Counted from the stretch's first letter, positions 7,522 to 16,707 are shown. The stretch: DNA of 21,175 bases from Takakia lepidozioides (GCA_030704615.1 JAKLZA010000332.1:1-21175); one strand, 5' to 3'. A program made the numbers and translations. Notes: generated by a model not told the origin, from the letters alone.

Positions 7522-9169
7522 GAATGCGGCGCCGCATTTCCGTTAAGTACCATCACGAAGCTACACATCCGTACTTGTTGGAAGAAAATGCGGCACCGCA
7601 TTTCCGTTCCACCTTCACATACCTTAGTTGTTGAACGGAAATACGGTGCCGCATTTCCGTCCCACAGCTCCATGTATGAGATAAAAAAGGGAAATGCGGC
7701 GCCGCATTTCCGTTCTGGAATGTCGAAAGGTGCGATTCGGACGGGAATGAGGCACAACATTTCAGTTCCCGTGGTTCATGATTTTCAATGTGAACGGAAA
7801 TGCGGTACCGCATTTCCGTTCCCCCTTCACATACGTTAGTTGATGAATGGAAATGCCGTGCCACATTTCCGTTCGGGAAAGTATAGAGGTCTCACCTGGA
7901 CAGAAATGCGGTGCCGCATTTCCGGTCTGGAAAGTTTGAAGGTCTCACATGGATGGAAATGCGGCAACACATTTCCGTAGCACAGCTCCAGGCCCCATAT
8001 ACAAAACGGAAATGCGGCGCCGCATTTCCGTTCTAGAATGTCGGAAGGTGCGACTCGGACGGAAATGCGGTGCCGCATTTCTGTTCCCGTTGCGCACGAT
8101 TTTCAGTCAGAACGGAAATGCGGTACCGCATTTCCGTTCTGTAGAGTATTAACGTCTGACGCTGGCGGAAATGTTGTGCCGCATTTTCGTTCCACAGCTC
8201 CATGCCTCACATACAAAACGGAAATGCGGCGCCGCATTTCCGTTTTGGAATGTCGGAAGGTGCGACTCCGACGGAAATGCGGTACCGCATTTCAGTTCCG
8301 ATGTTTCAGGATATTTCATCAGAACGGAAATGCGGTGCCGCATTTCCCTTTTGAATCTAATACATTCCGTTCTGGAATGTTGGGAGGTGCGACTCGGATG
8401 GAAATGCGTTGCCGCATTTCAGTTCCGATGGTTCACGATTTTCAGTCAGAACGGAAATGCGGTACCACATTTCCGTTCGGACTGAAAATCGTGAACCATC
8501 TGAACTGAAATGCGGCAGCGTATTTCCATCCGAGTCGCACCAGCGTATCTCAAGCGGTCGGAATTGCGCTGTATGAAGCTGTCGGAATCGCACTCGGCTC
8601 CATGCATCAGATACAAAATGGAAATGCGGCGCCGCATTTCCGTTCTGGAATGTCGGAAAGTGCGACTCGGACAGAAATGCGGTGCCGCATTTCTGTTCCC
8701 GTTGTTCATAATTCTCAATCAGAACGGAAATGCGGTACCGCATTTCCGTTCCACCTTCACATACCGTGCTTGGTGGATGGAAATGCGGTACCGCATTTCC
8801 GTTATGGAGAGTATGAATGTCTTTTAAGGACGGAAATGTGCTGCAGCATTTCTATCCCTCAGCTCCATGCATCAGATACAAAATGGAAATGCGGCGCCGC
8901 ATTTCCGTTCTGGAATGTCGAAAAAGTGCGACTCGGACGGAAATGCGGTGCCGCATTTCTGTTCCCGTTGTTCATAATTCTCAATCAGAACGGAAATGCG
9001 GTACCGCATTTCCGTTCCACCTTCACATACCGTGCTTGCTGGATGGAAATGCGTTACCGCATTTCCGTTCTGGAGAGTATAAAGGTTTCCCCCGGACGGA
9101 AACTCGGTGCCGCATTTCCGTCGCTTGGTGCATGACCAAGATGCAATACGGAAATGCGGCGCCGTATTT
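7522..9169. repeat. 53-bp tandem array of an 18-bp palindrome (30 copies)
   Basis: Thirty copies of AAATGCGGYRCCGCATTT are centred at 7530.5, 7594.5 and then almost exactly every 53 bp to 9160.5. Between successive centres 25 of 29 steps are 53 bp, two are 52 or 54, and the exceptions are 64, 74 and 114. In many copies the dyad extends outward (the copy at 8108-8141 is a perfect 34-bp palindrome). The central dinucleotide is CG, TG, CA or TA, so the core is GGYRCC. Spacers are not unique: five spacer types recur in order, giving a 265-bp higher-order unit (landmarks at 8601, 8866, 9131). The array occupies the whole interval between two divergent genes. Open frames across it encode only repeat peptides. 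Confidence 0.95.
8386..8541. repeat. 156-bp near-perfect inverted duplication inside the array
   Basis: The left arm begins GGTGCGACTCGGATGG at 8386 and the right arm ends CCATCCGAGTCGCACC at 8541. The arms stay complementary with few mismatches through three palindrome units, and the centre coincides with the GGTACC of the unit at 8455-8472. The 53-bp spacing is broken on both sides (74 and 114 bp), which marks the inversion junctions. Confidence 0.85.
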
Positions 9170-9384
9170 CCGTCCACCAGCAATCGAAAGAATCACTCGG
9201 GACGGGAAATCTGGAACCTGAATGGGTTGCATTGTTCCGAAACAACACAATTGCGGCCAGTCTTGATGAGCACAACTTGGTTGTCTGACCGTTTTAACTA
9301 ACAGTACTGGCACTTGTCAGTGCGAACGTTCCTGTCTGCACCGAGAATACTGCTGGATCCACCCTCAGGAGAAACTGTCAGGAG

Positions 9385-12300
9385 ATGTTATTTCGTCGCC
9401 GAATCGGCCATCATTGTCATACTTACTGGCTATGGAATCAAACCTCCCACCTTCATGCATGTAGCTTGAAACAATACTTTCCACTTCAATGTGCGACTTC
9501 CAATCGTCGATGGACTCCGCAGATCCACTTAGATGGTGCCTGTGAGCCTTGGTCTGTCGCTATACTGAACCTCGCACTTGCCAACTCCGTGCGGTGTTCG
9601 ATGGCTCCGAATTCCTACGCTATAGTTTGCTGTCCTCCGCAACTTGGGAGAGCCTGGATCCCAAACGAGGGAGGACTTTGCAGAGTGACTGAAACTTACC
9701 TTTGTTCCAAATTCAAGCTCAAACCGGGCACAGTTTATTTGGAAGAAGAAAGGAAGGATGTTCCTGGACAGGTTGACGAGACCATTGTCGTGCTAGGTAA
9801 CGACGGAGGTTGCGGAATCGAATGGCACGTTCCCCCGTCAGACACCATCCTGTACCGAGCTGTGGGAATGCCCATTCCCTTTCCGAATCAGTCGCTGCCC
9901 ACACCATCCACAAAGGAGTCCGGAAACCGAGAGGCGGCCACTGCCAACAGAGAGGTATGCAACGATAATCATTCCCGACCTGGACCGTCAAGACCCTCCA
10001 TAGCTTCTCGTGTGGACGTATTCGACATTTCCGACGAGGAAGATGATTGCATTGAGGTACCCATGTCCTCCACACGGTCGTTCAAATCCGGCATGGACGT
10101 CTCTGTCGGTGCTACGAATGTGCCCTCGAGCATAACTCCAACCCGGTCCATTGTGCAGCTCCTACGACAACATCACCTCGATGGTTCTCGCTCCGAGCTG
10201 GCTGCTCTCGACTATGCCAAATTCCCAGTCAGAAAGGTAACTTTTCTGCCTCCCGAAGTCGATGGCAATGTCATCTTCGAGTTTCCACCTGTTTCTTCGT
10301 CAAAGAAAGCCTCCGGGATGTTAACAGACATGGATCGAAAGCATGACGGACACCCCTGGTGTGTGACGAAGACCAGTAGCACGAAAATTGCTGATGGTGT
10401 TCGTGTACGATATGTCCTCTGTGCGGGGAAGCTGAGGTGCCTCAATCCCACCTGCTTCCACTTTCTCTCCAAAGGAGGGCGGAGAAACGAGACGGATTGG
10501 ACTGGCACAACGCATCATCCATTCATTGTCTCCAGCCAAGCTCCTGCGGGTTCTTTCAAGTGTGCACATTGCAAAGAACCACCGACGTGCATGTCCATGT
10601 GCAGAGCCAAGCAATATTACGTAATCCATTTGCTCCCGGACTTGACTAGAGCTTGCATACACGTTGGGGTCCACTGCCACCCCTTGGCGAGAGGCAACAT
10701 GCGTGAGGCTGTGCAGGAAGCACACGACATCATAAAAGAGGAGGTGAAATTGAGCCCCGGAGCCAGACCAAAGCAGATTCAGCTGAAGGCAGCCCACAAG
10801 ATTGCTCTTGGCAAAATCATGTCTGAAGATGGTTCCGACCGAGAGCCCTTGACCGAAGACGAGATGCGTGACCTCTTGGAGTCCGTCTCGCACGTTTGTA
10901 GTCCGAATGTGCGGAATCACATCGTATCTTGCAAGCAGGAGTTCGGCAGGGGGTCGGACATGTACTCAATCCTGGAGGTGAAACGAATGACTGGATATGA
11001 CTACATCCAAGGTAGCAGGTTTCCAGGGCAAGGCAGCGAATCCGATCGTTGTTACATTTTCAAAATGTCGACGTGTGGGCCTGGGAGTGGAGTCGACTTG
11101 GTCACTCGCATGACAACTGGAAACTTGTCGAATGCTTGGGTGATGTTTGATCACATCAAGCGAATTACAAACCATCAGTGGGTGACTATGGGTGCGCATG
11201 TTTATGACTATCACTCCAAGAGGCTCATGACGATTGCAATCTGCGAGATGAAAGGGGAGGACACACAGTCCGAAATGCATCTGTGGGAGGGCATAAACCA
11301 GCAGATGGCAAGGGCGGGATTGCCAGAGCCCAATTTCAGGGGATTCATGGCAGACAACGCTCAGGCCAACTGGGCAGCGGTGCGGCGTGTGTACGGTGAG
11401 GACCCCAATGTTCCAATGGAGGGGAAAGAGAGATCCTGTGGATTCCATTGGATGCAGAGTCTATCCCACTACACTACCAAATTTGTTGCTAGCTCATTCC
11501 AGGCTGAACACCGTGTCCTTTGTACGGCGTGGAAGGATGCACCCACATTTGATGACGCGGAGGTTAAGTTTGCTATCATCGAGGCTTGGTGGAACACGTC
11601 AGGTGCAGTGGAGACAACCAATCTGGGAGCATTGCACAGCTGGTTGGGGTGGTGGCATTTTCGGTATCGACAGTTCGGACAGTACATGCGGGAGGTAGGC
11701 TGCTGTCAATTTCGTTCATTTGTCTTTCTGTTACGGACATTTCGATTGGTCCCTCACCATTGTTTGTGTCCTTCTAGGAGCGGTGCTTGGATTCCGACAC
11801 GGACATGCCGAACACGAATATGGCAGAATCGGTCCACTCCTCCTGGCGAGCGTCTTCTGCCGCACATCTGGTGGACGTAGTGACGGCCACAACGGAGGAC
11901 ATCGACAGAGCAATCATGCAGCAAGCCACGTACTACAAGTTCCTGAGCGGCAAACAATGGGGCTTTGGGCCGGACAGGGAGGAATTGTTGGTACGAACAG
12001 CTTCGAGGTCCAAGAATCCAGTGAAATGGGCGACAACATTGCGAGAGAAGATCAAGGGACGCCTCTGCACCGCAGAGGTGAACACCTAGAGGGGGACGTC
12101 CGGACTCGCCCTGTCAGGCGGAGGATTGAAGAGGAACCCGGGTGCGAAGAGGATTCCTGGAGATCCGACAGGAACATTCGGACAGCACCTCGAGGTCCCG
12201 TCATGTTGCCGCACAATGTGTCTTCCAGCAGTGGAAGCCCAAGAAATTCCAGATCGCCGTCGCCTTCAACCGGGGATTTCGTGCAAAAAATTCCCACCGC

Positions 12301-13207
12301 TCCCTTGCCCCACATTCCGCCCGCTGTTATGCAGTATGGCCAAGCCATTGTGGAGACGACTGTGTCTGCATCACAGTGGAGAATTGCTCGCACAAAGCCG
12401 TCGTTTCGAGGAAGGTGTTCCGCAATTCGTGTGGATACACGGCAACGTTGTTTAGAGATGATAAGGAGGAATCCAGATGGGGCTGTCCCTGCTCCTACTT
12501 TTACAGGAAGATTTGTCCATGCAAAGTTTGCGGAGGCGACAACCACCCAGTTCTGGTTCTGCAGGCACGACATTATGACTTGCGTGTATGGAAAGCCCAA
12601 GTACGGCATACAAACAATGCCAGAGGCTCCCCCGGTGTGGCCGGTGGAACCAGGCTGCGATCTGAGTCAGGTTGAGGCCGACGCCCTTACCGCCGCAGGA
12701 TTTCGGATGGTGCAGCGCACTGACGTCCCCAGAGAACCATTTCCGCTTCCACAGCTTCCACCACCGACCCCTGTGAGAGCAAGAACAATGGGACACGACA
12801 GCTCTAAGCATCCTACACACCGTTGGGGGAAACCGAAGAGGCGGCGACCTCCCTCAAAAGTGAACGAGACAAGGATGGGGAATGCACTTCGGATGAACTG
12901 TACAATCCAGAGCTCGACAGAAGTGCCCCCACCAGGATTCGGGCGTGTGTATCAGATGGCCACGGCGGGCTCAGCTGTTTGCAATGAGGTGTACACCATC
13001 ACCATTTCAGAATTACCCACCTGCAATTGCACCGACTTCCAGATCATGGCGAACAAGGGGGCATCATACTGCCCTTGCAAGCATTTGTACTACGTGTACC
13101 TAAAGAGACTCCGTTGTAATTCCACAACTCATCACTTCATACATGCACCAGGGTTGAGCCCCCAGGAGGTTCACACTCTTCTGAATATGGATCCAGGGGA
13201 CCAGTGA
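9385..13207 (+). CDS. Mutator-like (MULE) DDE transposase with SWIM zinc finger
   Basis: Exon 1 (9385-11694) is open for 770 codons. Exon 2 starts at 11778 and ends at TGA 13207, with one frame change near 12085; the full product is about 1,240 residues. An ATG at 9601 (MAPNSYAIV) is an alternative start. Features in order: a possible SUMO-interaction motif (VFDISDEEDD, about 10015-10045); a Cys/His region ending ACIHVGVHCHP (about 10650-10680), resembling WRKY/GCM1-type fingers; HVYDYHSK (Asp at 11206); FMADNAQANW (Asp at 11352); and NTNMAESVH (Glu at 11826), giving a DDE-like triad. A Pro/Ser/Arg-rich linker follows, then CNCTDF and YCPCKHL (13021-13092), a CxCxnCxH SWIM finger. MULE transposases cut at terminal repeats in the nucleus. 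The DDE residue assignment is tentative; the SWIM call is firm. Confidence 0.75.
11695..11777 (+). other. Intron of the transposase gene
   Basis: An 83-nt GT-AG intron (GTAGGC to CTTCTAG) lies between GAG at 11694 and GAG at 11778. Splicing in phase 0 joins QYMRE to ERCLDSDTDMPNTNMAE, which brings the third catalytic acidic residue into frame. Without splicing, exon 1 runs on to a meaningless end at 11880. Confidence 0.75.
12078..12092 (+). other. Frame change within the transposase gene
   Basis: The frame that carries MAESVHSSW reads to GRLCTAEVNT and stops at TAG 12087-12089. The protein-like sequence resumes at once in another frame (EGDVRTRPVRRRIEEE). A 14-nt intron is not credible, and distant acceptors in the right phase lack pyrimidine tracts. 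A single-base deletion in the C-run near 12085 is the simplest reading. Confidence 0.55.
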
Positions 13208-13459
13208 GCTTGGCTTGCGGTCCCAATACAATGGTACGCCCATCCTTTTCGGATAGTAGAACTGTACTGCTGCAGTACCTCAGACTCTGGCCACAGAAAG
13301 GTCCGACATATGTCTTGCCTACCAGTAACCTGTTTTGCTCGAACTAAGATATTACTATATCGTTCACTTGTTTCCACGTGCATGTATTTTTGTATGTTGG
13401 AGGGTTCATGTTTTTCTGCTTTCCGAAAACTTGCTTTCCTCATTCGACCTCCGACAAGG
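13208..13459. other. Transposase 3' flank without a gene
   Basis: Non-coding sequence after the transposase stop. I see no clear AATAAA here and no terminal inverted repeat that I can match to the left flank by eye. Confidence 0.4.
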
Positions 13460-13573
13460 AAATGCGGCGCCGCATTTCCAAGTATCGTCGTAGGTACTGG
13501 CAGAGGCGGCCTTCGCCAACACCAAACCGCTCCGAAATTTCGCACGTGCGAACCCTAATGCGGCACCTTATTT
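13460..13573. repeat. Two palindrome copies downstream of the transposase gene
   Basis: A perfect consensus copy (13460-13477, centre CG, extended to GGAAATGCGG on the left) and a degraded copy (13556-13573). The centres are about 96 bp apart. A further half-site CCGCATTTCC lies near 13928. No full copy occurs from here to the end of the window. Confidence 0.8.
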
Positions 13574-13818
13574 CCCAGTTCAGTTGCAAACCTTTCCCGC
13601 CGAATACCCGAAGAAGACATAATTGTGAAGTACTGCAAACTGTATTGGTGCAGACTCCATTGGTTCAATCGCGGCAAAAGGGTCAGCTTCATTCCAATGT
13701 TAAGGCATGTAAAACCGCGGAATACTCTATACAGGCCAGTATGCGACGTCCTTTTGCAGTGGTATACTGGATTTCCCGTTGCACGGTCACTTATTTCCAT
13801 GAGCGGATCTAAAAAACC

Positions 13819-13960
13819 ATGAGCGGACTTGTTACTGACGACATATCTTCGCCGCATTACATGATCTGGAACGTCCAAAAACGGCAAGGTCAAATAAAAA
13901 ACTATTATTTTAATACTTGTTTAATCTGCCGCATTTCCAAATTTGGAGGAGTCCGCTCAT
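13819..13960. repeat. 11-bp inverted repeat ATGAGCGGACT / AGTCCGCTCAT
   Basis: Perfect arms at 13819-13829 and 13950-13960 enclose 120 bp. A near-copy, ATGAGCGGATC, lies at 13799. This could be the termini of a small non-autonomous element, but no flanking target duplication is clear. Confidence 0.6.
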
Positions 13961-13991
13961 GAAATCCGCGTATCTTAGACTTCGGCTCACC

Positions 13992-14034
13992 GCTCATGCG
14001 GCTCATGGCTCATGGCTCATGGTTTCTGCTCATG
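13992..14034. repeat. GCTCATG heptamer repeats
   Basis: GCTCATG occurs at 13992, then three times head-to-tail at 14001-14021, and again at 14028. The same heptamer ends the inverted-repeat arm at 13955-13961. Confidence 0.8.
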
Positions 14035-14123
14035 AAATAGTAAACCTCGGATTCTACTCCCTTGAATAATATAATCTAAGGATAGAACTACATGGAAGAG
14101 GGGAAACCTTATGAGAAGGGGTC

Positions 14124-14174
14124 TGGTATGCACGCCCTTACGGGGTGAGTGCATACCACACTCACTCCGTAAGG
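14124..14174. repeat. Two interlocking, mutually exclusive hairpins
   Basis: TGGTATGCAC (14124-14133) pairs with GTGCATACCA (14149-14158). CCTTACGGGGTGAGTG (14136-14151) pairs with CACTCACTCCGTAAGG (14159-14174) with one mismatch. The second stem's left arm shares bases with the first stem's right arm, so only one can form. Confidence 0.75.
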
Positions 14175-14205
14175 TTCTGCCATGCCAGGGGATTGGCTGG
14201 TGGGT

Positions 14206-14235
14206 CCCTCTCTCTCCCTCTCTCCCTCTCCCTCT
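14206..14235. repeat. CT-rich microsatellite
   Basis: An imperfect (TCTCCC)n-type pyrimidine tract followed directly by TATAACTCTTT. It may be simple sequence or a weak core-promoter-like context; no gene follows that I can support. Confidence 0.7.
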
Positions 14236-14450
14236 ATAACTCTTTGGATTTCATCTGGCCTTAACCTTTTTGAGGCCGGTTATTTGGTTTTTCATCCCAA
14301 TCTTTTTTCATCCAAATTTGGCTGATATTATTGTAGGATGATGAAACTTAATGTACAGAAAGCTTGGTTTACCATTTGTTTCTTTCATCTAAACTGGATG
14401 AACTACATGAATAATGGTGACCTATTTTAATCCAAGAGATAATAATTTTA

Positions 14451-14473
14451 CCATCATTTATTATAAATGATGG
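14451..14473. repeat. 23-nt perfect hairpin
   Basis: CCATCATTTAT and ATAAATGATGG are separated by a single T. It lies in A/T-rich DNA. Confidence 0.8.
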
Positions 14474-14495
14474 CAGTTATTAAACTTGAGCCTAT

Positions 14496-14510
14496 ACCCT
14501 AACCCTAAAA
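14496..14510. repeat. Telomere-like CCCTAA pair
   Basis: ACCCTAACCCTAAAA matches two units of a plant-type telomeric or telo-box sequence. It is too short to indicate a telomere. Confidence 0.45.
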
Positions 14511-14519
14511 GATACCTTT

Positions 14520-16022
14520 TTATTGGATGTCATCCATTGACAAAGTGCATCTCGTGCTAAAATGCGACTTTTCGTCCACCCTACATGAGAAATCGAGGAG
14601 CTGTGCCCTAAGCGGGCCGACACATTTCACAGCACAGAACTCGTGCTTCAGGGATCCTTGATGATGCGCCGTGTAAATCTGCTCCCCTGCTGCTACATGG
14701 TGCTCGTGATGGCTGGCTCTTGGGATGCGCATTGGTGGTTAGGCAGATTCCTCTCTGGCAGGCGACAAAGCGATGATCGCTTTGCTCAGACCCTCATGGT
14801 TCTTTTTAAGTTGCAGCGGCGCTTTTACTCCTCGTTGGGAAGTACTCTATCCCTATTTATCTACATATTACATGCGGCTCTCTTTTTGTATAAGCTATTC
14901 TCTATCTGTGAACACTTCTACTTTGATTGCGTTCTGTTGGAGACGATCTGTTGGACGCCATGGCGCAGGGCATACCACAAAACACTCCCTGCCACTCACC
15001 TGATGCATCCTCACTAACACACATCTTTATGTGGTGGTTTTTGGGACGGGCACAGGTGAGGGTCTTCACTTGTGTTGATTTCCTGAAGCTTGCAGTTCCT
15101 ATTCTTGCAAATGTGGGTGCTGCTGAGCCTCTTGCCGCTTCAAAACTGCCAGCATACGGATGCAGACCTGCTTCAACTTGGCTCCAACGAGGATCTACTT
15201 CTGCTCCTTACCTTGTTTGTGGTTTCTTGCAACCATATCTACATGGCAGGAGGTAGGGCAGACACGAGAACTCATGGAATACAAATCTACTGATTTATCT
15301 ACTGTTTTTTTCATGTTTCAATGCGGGTATAATGTAGCGGTCGGTACCTTGGCTGCACTGAAATTCGGCTCTACAATGAAACCTCTTGGCTGGTTATTAA
15401 GACGACTGTTGTGCCTTACTAGACAACACACATTCTGCAAGACCTTCATTTCACTTTGATTTCATATGATGGACTGCAAACAGGGGTTTTTGAATTACCT
15501 TTCTACCCTGGCAGAGCTGTTCTTAAGACCCTGGAATACCACTCCAGACTTGTATCTGCTTAAAAAGACTTGGCCCTGTCGTGCGCATACATATCGCTAC
15601 ACAACTACATCGTTGTCCAAACCACACCACACATATATGCACAATAAAGTAGTCTGCCACAATCGCCCCCCTAGCTGGTGGATAGGTCTCTCTAACTCCA
15701 GATAGCTACAAGATGTAGTAGCCACAGCCGTACTTAGTCCTCTATCACTGTCGCTATCGTGCTCAAACTCTATCAACCAAGAGGCCGGGTACAAGAGTAG
15801 CCCCATCGTTAGTCGCCGTCTTGCAATCTGTGAACTTGAGCCAAGATCTCGTGTGTTCAAGGTCTCCTAGTAGCATGGCCTTGCATTTCTTGTTAGCCTT
15901 CCATGGTTGTATCCACTCCCATTGTCGCGGCCCTTTGCCTTGAGGGCAGGGGGTCGGGACACATGAGGGGCTGCCCCTGTGGTGGGGGCAGTGGCAGCGA
16001 TGGGTATGGGGGGCTGAAGCAC
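14520..16022. other. Region without a recognisable gene
   Basis: Open frames here are short, overlap in several frames and show no family motifs. Visible items are a 19-nt dyad (CAAAGCGAT / ATCGCTTTG at 14766-14784) and an AATAAA at 15643-15648. Some of it may be old transposon sequence. The 5' edge of the gypsy LTR could lie at its right end. Confidence 0.5.
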
Positions 16023-16047
16023 CCTTGAGTGCCCAAGGCACTCAAGG
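16023..16047. repeat. Hairpin with 11-bp arms
   Basis: CCTTGAGTGCC and GGCACTCAAGG are separated by CAA. A second pair, GTGGAGCC (16067-16074) and GGCTCCAC (16100-16107), follows. Both lie in the G-rich block upstream of the retrotransposon TATA box and could be part of its U3. Confidence 0.7.
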
Positions 16048-16151
16048 AGGCGGAGGCGCTCACTAGGTGGAGCCCCGCACACCGGGTTGCGGTGGGGGTG
16101 GCTCCACAAGGGGTGGTGGTAGCTTAGCGGGACTTAGTGGGGGTGGCATAG

Positions 16152-16258
16152 GACTCACCATGGGGGCGGAGACCTTGTGGTGGGAGTCGTGGGGAGTCTT
16201 GGGACTCATCACGGTCCATAGGGGCCGTGGTGAGCGGGCCAAGACTCACCGCGACTCA
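16152..16258. promoter_or_regulatory. Cluster of GACTCA motifs upstream of a TATA box
   Basis: GACTCA occurs at 16152, 16203, 16243 and 16253, with GGAGTC motifs between them. Two copies share the longer GACTCATCAC. GACTCA/TGAGTC is a bZIP-type core, so this is a plausible enhancer in the LTR U3, 80-190 bp upstream of the TATA box. Binding is inferred. Confidence 0.4.
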
Positions 16259-16341
16259 TCACCGGGAGTCGAGGGTTTTCGTGGTGGTTCGCCATAAAAT
16301 GGCATGGCTGGTTGTGGAACCCCCGCGGACAGCTACAGAAG

Positions 16342-16350
16342 TATATATAA
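16342..16350 (+). promoter_or_regulatory. TATA box of the gypsy 5' LTR
   Basis: TATATATAA lies about 313 bp upstream of the primer-binding site, a normal distance for R-U5 plus the LTR end. Transcription would start near 16375. Confidence 0.55.
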
Positions 16351-16531
16351 GGGGAGTAGTGAACCCCGAGAACGGTGCAAGCCCGTTGGTGACCAAAAAC
16401 TGGTGAGTAAGCGAGCGAGCCGGAAAGCGACCAAAGAGTGGGGAGTTGTTCCGGACTGCCATCTACCAAAGGGAATTCTCCTAATCCCAATTAGGTGGAG
16501 GGTTTAGAAGGAAGCAAAGGGGGGACCGTTA

Positions 16532-16652
16532 TGTCCCGGTGAGCAGCCGAAGCTCCAAGTTGGCCCGGGCGGCCAGGTTGGGAGTCAGGCGCGCGCATCA
16601 AAGCGAGTAACTATGACTTGAAGGGGAGCTTACCGAAGTGAGGTGCGTGACA
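16532..16652 (+). repeat. Candidate 121-bp TGTC...GACA segment before the PBS
   Basis: The segment begins TGTCCCGG and ends GTGACA, two bases before the PBS. A purine tract (GAAGGAAGCAAAGGGGGG, 16507-16524) lies just upstream, as a polypurine tract would. It may be a very short LTR or simply the U5 end. The TATA box at 16342 favours a longer LTR. Confidence 0.3.
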
Positions 16653-16654
16653 CT

Positions 16655-16666
16655 TGGTATCAGAGC
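16655..16666 (+). other. Primer-binding site for initiator methionine tRNA
   Basis: TGGTATCAGAGC matches the complement of the 3' end of plant initiator tRNA-Met, the usual primer of plant LTR retrotransposons. It starts two bases after the LTR CA end. This supports a plant-lineage host. Confidence 0.85.
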
Positions 16667-16707
16667 TTAGAGTTCAGTACGCGATCGTCCTTGGGATTGG
16701 CCTCATC

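Larger units (their letters stand above)
13574..14520. other. Gene-free region with several short inverted and tandem repeats
   Basis: A/T-rich sequence with no supportable gene. It contains an AATAAA (13893-13898) and the repeats listed separately at 13819, 13992, 14124, 14206, 14451 and 14496. It separates the palindrome-bearing segment from the retrotransposon side. Confidence 0.5.

Noticed and set aside
7522-9169. CRISPR array
   Set aside because: Regular spacing of a palindromic repeat suggests it, but the spacers themselves recur in a 265-bp cycle, there are no cas genes, and the surrounding genes have introns.
7522-9169. Restriction-modification target, because GGYRCC is a known type II site and a methyltransferase-like gene is adjacent
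   Set aside because: No endonuclease-like gene is seen, the palindrome is far longer than 6 bp, and the methyltransferase catalytic motif is altered.
7315-9313. Many overlapping open frames across the palindrome array on both strands
   Set aside because: They encode only translations of the repeat (peptides such as GNAAPHFRS and RKCGTAFPF). They stay open because the 53-bp unit lacks stops in several frames.
12142-12675. Cysteine-rich alternative frame (CPCSYFYRKICPCKVC) as a second zinc finger of the transposase
   Set aside because: It overlaps the frame that continues uninterrupted to the genuine SWIM finger at 13021-13092, and it ends without known motifs.
14496-14510. Interstitial telomere
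   Set aside because: Only two units; chance or a telo-box is sufficient.
14643-15017. A 124-codon frame with a hydrophobic, membrane-like stretch
   Set aside because: It has no homology signature, overlaps several other frames, and lacks a convincing start or splice context.
15763-16109. Minus-strand frames in the G-rich block
   Set aside because: Pro/His/Arg-rich translations of biased sequence next to the LTR promoter; no domain.
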